This document shows positions 10,669-21,300 of a stretch of DNA of 64,000 nt, in pieces. The position numbers and the translations under genes are program-made. The notes below the pieces were generated by a model. It ran no database searches, was not told the DNA's origin, and was given only the letters and a program-made list of their open reading frames with translations. The stretch is from Lonicera japonica (lineage: Eukaryota > Streptophyta > Magnoliopsida > Dipsacales > Caprifoliaceae): assembly GCA_021464415.1 (NCBI GenBank), contig CM038466.1:54292013-54356012 (forward strand), given 5' to 3'. How positions within the stretch are numbered: position 1 is the stretch's first letter; the number at the start of each line of letters is the position of its first letter.

Positions 10669-12180
10669 TAGACTTGTTACCATCACTTCTTATGGACAAA
10701 AATAAAATAAAATTTATTGAGCGGGTTGAAGAGAAACGAAAACTATCTTGTGGACCAACAGAGCTATTAATAATACTGAATTATTGAGGAAGTTGAAGAC
10801 TTGCCACCATCATTTCTTATGGACAATTTTTTTTTAAATATCTAACTTTAGTTTATACATGTTTGTCCCACCGTCAATTCTTATAGACGAGCAGAGCTGT
10901 AAGCATTAAAATCCATTTATTATTGTTTCCTTCTTGTTTTCTCTCTTCCCAAACCACGTTAGACAGGCAGTGATGTCATATACTCATATCAATGGTATCA
11001 ATACATGGACCACAAAAAAAATGGTATCAATATATTTGGACAATTTAAAAACAATTACGCGAATTTTTGTTTCGGAGGTATTTTTGTATTTTTATATGCT
11101 TATGTAATATAACTACACTAAATCCCAACAAAAATATTATATAGCAATGAGATTTAAATAAAAGGCTAAAGTGCTGGCTTATTAAATTGCAAAATAAAGG
11201 CTCTAGTAGGTCTTGAACTCATCACCCAATGTAACAATAAAAAAGCCTTAAACCATTAGAACAAGAGCCATTTTGTTAAATCCAAGCCAATCATAAAACA
11301 TTTTATTCACTATAATATATATATATATATATATATGGCCCAAAAAATCAGGGGCTCTACTGTTAGGCTATCAGCATGGGCCGCCAATGCCCAAGGCCAG
11401 CCCTATGTAATGGTTACAACGATAATGTGTTATTATGTACATTAATATTTCTTTAAAAATATGTTTTACCCACATCATTAGTTTCTTGCATTTTTACTCA
11501 GTGTATGATAATACGTCAACAAGCATCATAATAATTAACTGATTTATTGAATATGCAGTAAATATAAAAGCCACTCGAAAAACAAAAAAAATCTCAAATT
11601 TTAGAATCCAAAATATACAGTATGATATGCTTGAAGGTAAGTGAATTTAGGTGGTCCCCAAACCAAGAAATAAATTATAGTCTATATATAATTGTACATT
11701 ACCAATAAGTTTATATGTCAAAAAATTTACGCAAGATGAATAAAATTACCAATAAGGTTATATATAGGGCAAAAAATTGTAGCCTACTTTTACATTAATT
11801 ACCAATAACTTTATACTACCAAATTTTTACGCAAAATAAATAAAATTTTACATTTTGTGTTTGACGTGCCGCATTAGATAGTCGGAATAAGTTAAAATTA
11901 ACAATTAGGTGGAATTCGTTAATCCTTCTCTCGGTGGGATAAGAAACTTTATTGGAATAAATAATCTGCTCAGGTATCCAATTCCAAGGAATACCAAATA
12001 TGGGATAGGAGAAAGATATCATATCTCACCCTCTTATCCAGCGCACCAAACGCAACCATCCTATGTACTTGCAACCTTATTTATAAATGATTAATTAGCC
12101 AAAAAAATTGCTGTAGTTGCGACCTTATTTTTAAGTGATTAGCTGAAATAATATTATGGTCTTAACTGACACTCCACTAA
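10669..12180 (+). repeat. R1 inverted-repeat arm 1, proximal part
   Basis: Reads as the diverged reverse complement of about 44,570-45,985. Examples: the phrase GTTGAAGACTTGCCACCATC here against GGTGGCAAGTCTTCAAC there, and matching segments around 11,400-11,500 and 11,650-11,850. No coding capacity is seen. A short MITE-like insert (11,854-12,057) interrupts this arm, and an (AT)n run lies near 11,308-11,335. Confidence 0.65.
11854..12057. mobile_element. MITE-like insert of about 0.2 kb in the R1 arm
   Basis: Absent from the matching point of the other R1 arm. Its edges are imperfect terminal inverted repeats: GTTTGACGTGCCGCATTAGA on the left and, read in reverse complement, GGTTGCGTTTGGTGCGCTGG on the right. 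No clear target duplication was found, so family and exact ends are uncertain. Confidence 0.35.
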
Positions 12181-12186
12181 TAATAA

Positions 12187-12412
12187 GGTCTCGTTTGGTT
12201 CGCGGATTTGAGGATTCAGGAAATGAAAGTGTTTCCTTTCCTTTGTTTGATAAGCATAAATTCCAGAAATACTTTCCTGACAGAGAAAAAAGTTTGGGGT
12301 AAAACCATTCATCTTAAAACCTATAGGATTAATTTTTTTCTTGTGATTTCCTAGCATTTATTACAAAAAATTTAGACAATAATACTCCTACCTAAATATT
12401 ATGGGTAATTTT
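12187..12412 (-). mobile_element. Truncated Tourist-like MITE (copy 2)
   Basis: Begins GGTCTCGTTTGGTTCGCGG after TAA and matches, in opposite orientation, the first two-thirds of the intact MITE at 55,713-56,034 (shared features include TTTGTTTGATAAGCATAAAT and GGTAAAACCATTC). The other terminus is missing. Copies of this kind are non-autonomous PIF/Harbinger derivatives. Confidence 0.6.
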
Positions 12413-14087
12413 ATTTCTATCCGCTGGTTTTGTAGTTTATCCACCTTTGATTTATGTTAACATTAAAATAAACTCCTCAAAACTTCCTTATAAAAATTGA
12501 GAAGTATATCCACCAATTAATAATCCTTTTAAATGTATTTACTTTTAAAATTAGTTTCCTAATTAGAATATATTTCCTTACTTTTAAAATTAGTTTCCTA
12601 ATTAGAATATACTTCCTTAACAATAAATTTTCTTAATTTGCTAAAAGGTATATTGATACAAGTACTATAGATTCATTATTCATCAAAAATATACAACACT
12701 ACAAAACTGGGCGGAATTAATTTATATTATTACATCATAATACTAACAAATACTTTTTTTCAACAAATGAGTTTACTACTTTCAATTTCTTTTTTCTATA
12801 CAATGAGGGCTCTAAAAAAAAAAAAAAAAAAAAAATTGGAACTTAAGAAACTAAAAAGGAATTAGTAGCCGAAGGCAACAAACATCGTTTCCTTCAATCT
12901 CAATCCTTTCAAGTCAAAGGAAGACTATTCAATTATAATATATGTTTGTTTTCTTGTTTGCCATGATAAATCTTTAATTAAAGTTATAATTTTAATTCAC
13001 TTCTAGGTAGGAACTAAATTTTGTAGACATATTACAAACGTTTCAAACTATACTTACTGTTTAATTACTATTTCAAGACTAATGTGAATTATTGTATAAT
13101 CTCAATTCTAAAAACAAATGTGAATCATAGACTAAAGTCTAATCGTATAGTCTAATCTCGAGTTCGAAAAGTGGATATAATTAACAATAAATTATATATA
13201 TTAGAAATATCATTTTATTATACAATTTATGTTTATTTTTTGATATATTATATGACGGTGGATAGAAGTAAAAATTTGGTAGATAATTTACAATTGAATT
13301 AAAAATAATCATTATTTTATAAAAATTATGCGAATATTGATTTTTGTAAGTTTATCCAACAACGTGGTTAAACTTAGTGGGTAATACAAATTATCTCAGT
13401 AAAACCCAAAAAGAGGGATAGGCTGACAAATTTCACAGATATAAATAAAATCACCCTTGTTAATTACTAATCAAATTGATTAGGTTGTTTATTTTTTTTT
13501 ATTGTTGAAATTTAAATTTTGAATTATTTGATTTTCTATATTTTAGTAATTAATTAAGTTGTTAGAAGCTATTTGATTGTTTAAATTTAAATTTCGAATT
13601 TGATTTTATAGATATTAGTTTCTAGCAAGATTTTAAAAGTTTAGATTAGTTTAATAATCAATTAGATGATAGTGACATTATAGGAATAACAATAATATAA
13701 ATTAGTTTTGTAGCTATATTAATTTAATTTTAATTATTTATCCGTAAAAGTTTGTATTTTAAACAAAACCTTGAACCTTAAAGTATTGGTATGAAAGTCG
13801 TGTCCTTAAATAGATAGAGAAAGGAATATTCGTCCTTAAAATTAATTGCCCCTATTTTTATTTGTTTAATTAAACTGGATGTAATTATTAATTTAGTGAA
13901 TTTTTTAATATTAAATTATTAATAAAATAATATTATAAAATTAAATCAATAATATTTTTTGTCCGTCTATCCACATTCGTGGATTAATTTAGTAGGCAAC
14001 GGAGATTAACGTAATGACACAGATTAACTGCAAGATATCGTGAATAAAAATAAAATCACCAAAATACTTTTCATATTTTACTAAACA

Positions 14088-14127
<40 letters not shown>

Positions 14128-14149
14128 AACAAAAATATTAGTTTTCTAC
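12413..14149. other. AT-rich stretch, no gene seen
   Basis: No ORF with recognisable content. It contains poly-A runs at about 12,810-12,833 and 14,091-14,124 and a 39-bp tandem duplication (annotated separately). It is absent from the matching place in the other R1 arm, so it is probably inserted or highly diverged sequence. Confidence 0.5.
12541..12618 (+). repeat. 39-bp tandem duplication
   Basis: Two adjacent units starting ACTTTTAAAATTAGTTTCCT differ at one base by eye. It is a simple recent duplication in non-coding DNA. Confidence 0.8.
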
Positions 14150-14950
14150 CTCCATAAAAAAGGCAAGGTTTGATCATGCGACCTTATTTATAAGTGATTA
14201 GCCGAAAAAATTAATGTACTTTAGTTTAAGGGTGGTGATGTTGGCACCCCAAAAAATACTTGGTAACACTCTCACTTTAATTCGGCCATTCGCAACCGAG
14301 TAAAGTGTCTATTATTCGGTTGTTGAGGACCGAATATAGGTCTATATATTCGGTTCTTGACAACCGAGTAAGGCATTTTCAAGTTTTTTTAAATTTTTGC
14401 AAGTTTATATTCGGTCCTTCACAACCAAATAACGTATATGTTATTCGGTTGTTAAGGACCGAATGAAAAGTGGGAGTGTTTTCAAGAGACGTTATTCGGT
14501 TGTGAAGGACCAAATGAAAAGTGGGAGTGTTTTCAAGAAATTTTAGGGGTATCAACATCATCACCCTAGTTTAATTTATGACCGTACACTTGTACTATAA
14601 TTTGAACTTTCATTTGCGCTCATTCCTCACTTTAAATTCAGTAATGTTACGATTTTAAAGATGGGCCCACCCAAGAATTCCATTATATTCAACGAAAAAA
14701 AATATAATTGAATACTTTTATATATAAGTTTGCAAAATATTAAACTAGGGTTAGCAACATTTTTTTCTTTAATAGATTTGGTCCTAAGGAGATATTATTT
14801 CAAGTATTTGCCTCAGTTTTTCCTTGAGTACAACTACTATCATTATCTTCTAATATTGTATACATTAAAATAAAAATTGTTGACTGTGTAATTTATTTTG
14901 TCTTAGGATAATTTAGAATTCAAAAATCATTATCACTTAATAAAGCTCCT
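14150..14950 (+). repeat. R1 inverted-repeat arm 1, distal part
   Basis: Continues the inverted match: 14,150-14,640 pairs with about 44,560-44,400, 14,640-14,760 with 39,715-39,590, and 14,790-14,950 with 39,280-39,100. The order is collinear with the proximal part. Insertions distinguish the arms, including a hAT-like MITE at a different site in each. No coding content. Confidence 0.6.
14230..14566. mobile_element. hAT-like MITE with 8-bp target duplication (copy 1)
   Basis: 337 bp with terminal inverted repeats GGGTGGTGATGTTGGCACCC and (reverse complement of the right end) GGGTGATGATGTTGATACCC. It is flanked on both sides by the 8-bp duplication TAGTTTAA (14,222-14,229 and 14,567-14,574). 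The other R1 arm has the unfilled site. An 8-bp duplication is typical of hAT transposons. The interior carries several inverted copies of an ATTCGGTTGT...GGACCGAAT motif. Non-coding. Confidence 0.75.
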
Positions 14951-15124
14951 ATCAGTATTTCCCCTTAGGAATAGGAAATTTCAAGTGTTCAAAAAAAAAT
15001 AAAAAATAAAAAATAAAGCTCCTACCAGTATTTAATTTAGTCTTTCCGACCTCAGGAAAATTCCATTTCAAAAGTTTAACAATAGGACTAATTGAGTCGA
15101 GATAAAGAGAGAATTCAAAAAGAG

Positions 15125-16491
15125 ATTATGTTAAATTTATACAAGTGATTGATAAGAAAAACAAATTAGGGGGCAAAATTAATTTTAGTATTTTCATTTT
15201 TTAGAATTGAACAGGAATAACTAACTAAAGTGCAAAATATTTTGTATTTTTGAGGATAATTTTAGTACTAAAAAAAATTGTAAAATTAAAAGGGAAATTG
15301 CCCCCCTCTCTTCCGGTCGAGATTTGTACGTGGAGATCCTACGTGGACCACTCAAGTTTTAGCATTGCACTAAAAATACATTTTGTTTTAATAAATTACG
15401 TAAAACCTAGTGTTATTTTAAAAGTAAAAAGAAAATAAATTAGACACAGGTTTGATACTTGTAACTTTAAAATAAATATAGCTAAATACTAATATAATAA
15501 TAAAGATTATCAATTTTTTGGACACAACTGCCGCACCCAATCAAACACAGGTTTGATTTTTAACCAACACGGGAAGCACCCATATAGCAATTATCAATCG
15601 ATTAAAACAGATAGGAACAAATGATATATACTGCACTCATTTTCTTTTCAGTGAAGTTGTATCGTTCGAGTAAAAAAAAAAAAAAAAAAATTACATATAG
15701 TCCACAAAAATAAAAAAGTAAGAAAAAATAAAAATAAAATCATGGGAAATTTTTAGTAATAAAAATGTGCGTAGTTGGCATCCATAAAATGACTTACCTT
15801 TGGCATTTTTTTTCTATTTTTTGGTTTTCCCCTGGTTGTCTCCATATCACATTAAATACATAATTAATCTTTGTTCGTGAATCTGAACCAATCACTAGTC
15901 ACAATAATTTTGTGAATGTTGGAGTTCAAAGTCAAGATAAGGGCGGGCTTTAAAGTTGGGCTAGGAGGGTTCCAACCCAATCTAGCCCTCCTGGCCTTGT
16001 CCAAAAAATAAAATAAAATACATGTTAGGGTGTTGTTTGATACAACATTATAAATCAGTTTTTTAGTGTATTTTTAAAAATGGGCAATTATTTTTAAGCC
16101 CCCATCTGCCATCTTAATTAGTATAAAGGACTACTTAAACTCATGAAATCTATAATTATGTTTTCTTTTTCAATTCAAAATTCATAATATACAATCTCAA
16201 TATACAAGTCCTAAAACTTTCTAAAACCGAACTAAAGGGTAAAATGGTCGTTTTCACTATGCCCTCTATATTTGATAAATTGTATTAAAAGAAATCTTAA
16301 ATTAAATGGTCAATCTAGATATGTATCCTTAATTTTCGTGATTCTAACCACTAATATGTTTGAAAATTAGAGACTAAATTCTAGTTTTCTATTTTAAAAT
16401 TATCATGAAAAGTGATATTATAAAACTTAGCGCAATTTCACGCAATACCCACCCTAGCTCAGCAGATTAACGCCACTTTCTCTATCCTGGT
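15125..16491 (+). repeat. R3 repeat, left piece (split by element A)
   Basis: Diverged reverse complement of about 47,440-48,770: for example GTACGTGGAGATCCTACGTG here against the same phrase inverted near 48,470, and the segment 15,845-16,000 (CACAATAATTTTGTGAATG) against 47,560-47,680 and 46,100-46,230. Element A is inserted at its end, and the repeat resumes at 24,312. It shows no ORF of note and contains a poly-A run near 15,673-15,690. Confidence 0.55.
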
Positions 16492-18159
16492 TGATAAACG
16501 CATAATATTGTTATGTTTAAGCTCTTTCCTAGAGTCGCTTGACGCGTTTGTTGCTTTAATTCTGCCGAATTACCTGCTTATCTCGAGATTAATGCCTTAG
16601 CAAGTGTTGTATCTAACATGGCCCAAGTTGGTGTGTATTTTGTAGTATTCCATGTGTTTGTAGGATTGGAGTACAATGGTGTTGCATAGATTGATCAAGA
16701 GCAAGCCTAGTAGCTTGCAAATGTGCTGAGTGGCAATGTTCCAGACCCATGATCGATCATGGGCAAAGCCATGATCGATCATGACTTGCAAAATTTCTGG
16801 CAGAATACTCCCATGATCGATCATGGGCAAAGCCATGATCGATCATGGCCCCGCGAGTGCACCAACTATCTTTTGCTTTTAGCCTTATTTTGGGGAAACT
16901 TGTTCCTAGATATTTTCCCTTGGATAGTTTATTAATTTAAGTACTCCTTTAGCTATTGTTTAGTCTAGGGAGATAAGGGATAGATGATTATCTAGTTTTT
17001 ACACACTTAGAGTTCTAGAGAGAGGTGAGAGCTCATTGTGGTGTTGTTCTTCATTTCTCTTGTAAGTTTTTAATTTGTAAGAATGATTTCTTCTTTTATA
17101 ATATTTGTTCTTGCATCTATTATGGAGTAGTATATTACTAAGGTTACGGAGGTTGTTTGCGATATGATTTTTGGTGATTAATGGCTCAATCCATGTTTAA
17201 GGTTTGATAAATATGTGTGAATCCTCTTCTTTTTCATCATATCTTCCATTATTTCAAGCTTTCTAGGTATTTTCATATTAAGTTAAGACTTTATATGCCT
17301 TGTATATTTAGTTCTTGGTTGTTAATGAACATACAACATATTTATATGGTTCTAGAAAGCTTGTAGTCTCTTTCCCCCATCCATGGAGTTTTTCCCTCTT
17401 CATAGAAATTATGAATAGTTCTTAAAACTCCATAGATGGATTATAAATTTGTTTAGCTTATCTTTGATTCATTTATTGATATATTGAGTGCTTCTTACAC
17501 TTTATGTGATATTTAGACTCTTTATTTTCTACCATATGTGATAAATGATGAGTTGACAAATTGATCCCATAAACTTCATTCCGTTTCATTGTTAGGATTC
17601 ACTTTATAATTTTCATTCTTTAAATCATGAGATTGCATACATTTGCTTTATGTTAAATCTTTTTATGATGAGTTTATCATATCTATCTCGGATTAGCTTC
17701 ATCGGGAATGGGTTGCCTTGCTTCACACCCGTAGCTAAGAGATAGGAACGATAACCTCGTCTTTGGTGGAATATTGTTTGTTTCTCTCTTGATATAGCTT
17801 CAATCCGGGAATGAGGCGCCTAGCGTCGCACCCTTTGCTATTGAGAGATACACCAACATTCCCCTTATCTTGAGAAACCTTGTGTTGAAATCTTTGTATG
17901 AGCTATCGATCACCGTATATTAAATCGTAACTAACCTCCACCTACCTTAGTGCTTTCTTATTAATTTTCGCATCTGTTTTACATTTACGTTGTTCTACAA
18001 CAAACCAACTCACAGAAACCAGAAAATCACTTAATCCGTAATCCATTCCATTCCTTTTCACTTATCCCTGTGGTTCGACACTCGGACTTCCGAGACTATA
18101 TTACAACTTGACGTGCCTGCACTTGGGCTTTATCACAACGCGCTATTTAAGCGGCGTCA
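16492..18159 (+). repeat. Element A 5' LTR
   Basis: 1,668 bp, TG...CA bounded, identical to the 3' LTR apart from three bases. It should carry promoter and polyadenylation signals. TATAATAT at about 17,097-17,104 is a possible promoter element but is unproven. It contains four 14-bp palindromes (annotated separately). Confidence 0.95.
16746..16847 (+). repeat. Palindrome cluster in element A 5' LTR
   Basis: Four copies of the perfect palindrome CATGATCGATCATG at 16,748-16,761, 16,770-16,783, 16,812-16,825 and 16,834-16,847. The first and third extend to CCCATGATCGATCATGGG, and the fourth to GCCATGATCGATCATGGC. They are arranged as two pairs with 8-bp gaps. Their position is about 250-350 bp into the LTR. 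Related LTRs in the window have similar clusters with different outer bases. Confidence 0.95.
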
Positions 18160-18165
18160 AGTTTT

Positions 18166-18183
18166 TGGCGCCGTTGCCGGGGA
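18166..18183 (+). other. Element A primer-binding site, tRNA-Asp type
   Basis: TGGCGCCGTTGCCGGGGA starts six bases after the LTR end. This is the sequence used by Athila-type plant gypsy elements, complementary to the 3' end of aspartate tRNA. Confidence 0.8.
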
Positions 18184-18325
18184 TTAAGGCAAAAGGCGGA
18201 TCTCGGGTTTTGTATAAAACCATTCTCTGTGAGTATCTCTCCATTTAATTAATTTATTTTTCTCCCTTATTTTTGTTTGATTTTGTAGATTTTCCAAGGA
18301 GCTATTCAAATTATTTTGCAAGCCC
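18184..18325 (+). other. Element A untranslated leader with a possible small intron
   Basis: Non-coding leader between the primer site and the gag start. It contains a plausible donor (CTCTGTGAGTATC near 18,225) and a strong acceptor (pyrimidine-rich tract then TTTTGTAG ending near 18,289), which would define an intron of roughly 60 bases. Splicing is an inference only. Confidence 0.35.
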
Positions 18326-21300
18326 ATGCAAGGGCAACTGTTCGTGGATATTCGAATAAGCCCTCCTCATTCGCCAAGAGTAAGCCCTCCTCCTTCGCCA
18401 AGAATGGCAAATCAAGGAAGGGCTGCGGATCACGAGAGTGATAATGAAGGGGAAGGTGCCAACAATGTTCCTCCCGTTAGGACCATGAGGGACTACCTTC
18501 AACCGCCTCGGGCAACATCGAATTCATGCATTGTCCTTCCGGCCGGACAAGCCGGTGCGTTCTCGTTCAAACCGGGTATGCTTCAACATATCCCTTCTTT
18601 TCATGGTATGGAGTTGGAAAACCCATACTTGCATTTGAAAGACTTTGAAGAAGTCTGCTCCACATTTCGTGAGGCAAATGTTAACGAGGATGTCATGCGT
18701 TTAAAACTATTCCCTTTCTCTCTAAAAGATAAAGGAAAAATTTGGCTAAATGCTCAAAGACCGCAATCAATTCGGTCTTGGCAAGAGCTTCAAGCAGAGT
18801 TTCTAAAAAAATTCTTTCCTGTTCATAGAACCAACGCCTTGAGAAGGGCGATATCAAATTTTTCACCAAAAGAACATGAGAGCTTTTATAAATGTTGGGA
18901 TAGATTCAAGGAACTTCTAAACTCATGCCCTCGCCATGGTCACGAAACGTGGAGCCTTGTTAGTTTTTTCTATGAATCTCTCACCCCTGAGATGCGTACG
19001 TTTGTTGAGACCATGTGTAATGGTCAATTCTTGAGTAAGAATCCCGAGGAAGCTTTATTGTATTTTGATGAATTAGCGGAAGGTGCTAAAAATTGGAACA
19101 CTTATTCCGAGGAACCCAAAGCCAGAACTCAGGGAAGGGGTGGGTTGTACCAAGTGTCCAATGAGGATGACATGGGTGTGAGGTTATTCCAATTGTCTAA
19201 GAAAGTAGAGGCAATGGAAGCAAGTAAGCTTAAGGAGGTCAACGTAGTATCTTCGAGTCAGTTGTGTATCATTTGCGACAATTCAGGACACACTACCGAG
19301 GATTGCCCTACCATTCCCGCTTTTCGGGAAGTCCTCAAAAACCCCGCCCAAGTCAATGCTTTACATCAGTACAACCAAAACCGTAACCAAAATGATCCCT
19401 ACTCTCAAAGGTACAATGAGGGATGGAAGAATCACCCCAATTTCAGTTGGGGAGGAAATCAAAGTCAGAACCACAACCAATATCATCAGAACCAAAGGCA
19501 ACAACAACAACAACCTCAAAATTCTTTTGTTCCACCTCAGAATCAAAATCCCAACCAAAACTTGGAAGCTTTGTTGAGATCATTTGTGGACAAAACGGAT
19601 CGTGATGTTGGTGAGTTAAAAACTCAAATGTCTAAACTCACCACCGCCCTAGCTACTCAAGAGAAGGGAAAATTCCCCTCTCAACCTTTAGTTAATCCTA
19701 GAGGGCAAGTTCAAGTCATAGAGGGAGGAGAGTCTAGCACCAAGATAGAAGAACTCAAGTCCATCACGATCCTGAGAAATGGGAAGGAGGTAGACAAGAC
19801 TATTGTTCCTAAAACCCCCAAGGTGGCGGACATAGTTAAATCTACTATTGTTGAGGAGTCGGAGGTTGAAAAAGTTGTGAGTGAAGAAAAGATGATAGAG
19901 GAAGAAAGACAAGGGAAGGAGGATCTCGAAAAGATCAAAAATGGGATCAAAGTCCCATTTCCGGAAAGATTGAACCAACCATCCAAATCTAATACCGAGA
20001 TCTTGGATGTCTTTAGGCAAGTGAAAATCAACATTCCATTGCTTGACGCGGTCAAGCAAATACCTTCGTACGCTAAGTTCCTCAAGGACTTATGTACTAC
20101 CAAACGAAGGTTGAATGTTAAGAAAAAGGCCTTCATGGCGGAGCAAGTGAGCTCCCTCATGCAAGGCACGAGAGCCCCCAAGTTCAAAGACCCCGGTTGC
20201 CCCACAATTTCGTGTATCATAGGAAATTGTAGGATCAAGAATGCATTGTTAGATTTGGGAGCAAGTGTGAATGTGCTCCCATACTCGGTATATCAACAAT
20301 TGGGGTTGGGTGAGTTGAAACCCACGAGGGTTACTATTCAATTAGCGGATAGATCCGTAAAGATCCCGAGAGGGATAGTCGAGGATGTACTTGTCCAAGT
20401 CGACAAGTTCTATTTTCCAGTTGATTTCATCATCCTCGACATGCAACCTGTGTCAAATCCCGCTAATGAGATTCCGGTCATTCTCGGACGACCATTTCTT
20501 GCTACTTCTAATGCCATAATAAATTGCAAGAATGGAATCGTGAAGTTAACATTTGGCAACATAACTCTAGAGCTAAACGTGTTCTCTTTGAGCAATCAAA
20601 GAGATGACGATGATAATGAGGAAAATGAACACGTGAACATGATAGAGTCATGTATCCAAGACCACTTTGTGGCAAATTTCGAGTCGGAGTCAACGAAAGG
20701 TTATCTAACCACTTCCGATGAACCCGAGGATTGTATGCAAGTGTTTTCTTTGTCTGACAAACAGGTTGAATTCTCGGAGAAAGAAGAAAACACACAATCT
20801 CCCACCAAAAAGCTTGATGGAAAAATGGATCTCAAGCTATTGCCGAGCAATTTGAAGTATGCCTTTTTGGGAGCTTCGGATACTTTCCCTGTTATCATCT
20901 CGTCCGAACTTTCGGAGAACCAAGAAGGAAGGTTAGTTCATTTGCTTGGTAAATATAAAAAAGCTTTTGGGTGGACTCTGGCCGACCTCCAAGGAATAAG
21001 CCCTTTGATTTGTACACATAAAATTCACTTGGAGGATGGGGCAAAAACATCGAGACAATTTCAACGCCGGCTGAATCCTAACATGCAAGAAGTGGTTAGG
21101 AACGAGGTGTTGAAATTGTTGGATGCAAAGATCATCTATCCAATCTCGGATAGCAAATGGGTTAGTCCAACTCAAGTGGTACCGAAAAAATCAGGTCTTA
21201 CGGTAGTCAAGAACGAATCAAACGAGTTGATTCCGCAAAGAGTCACCACCGGGTGGCGAATGTGTATTGACTACCGTAAACTCAATGAGGCAACTCGTAA

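Noticed and set aside
11190..11270. tRNA-like phrase (GGTCTTGAACTCATCACC)
   Set aside because: Resembles a B-box only loosely. There is no A-box or cloverleaf, so no tRNA or SINE call.
16597..16836. 79-codon minus-strand ORF, repeated identically at 22,744-22,983
   Set aside because: It lies inside both LTRs of element A, runs through the palindromes and is identical only because the LTRs are. No domain.
19688..20238. Long minus-strand ORFs opposite element A pol
   Set aside because: Antisense to a well-supported gag-pol frame, with no domain of their own.
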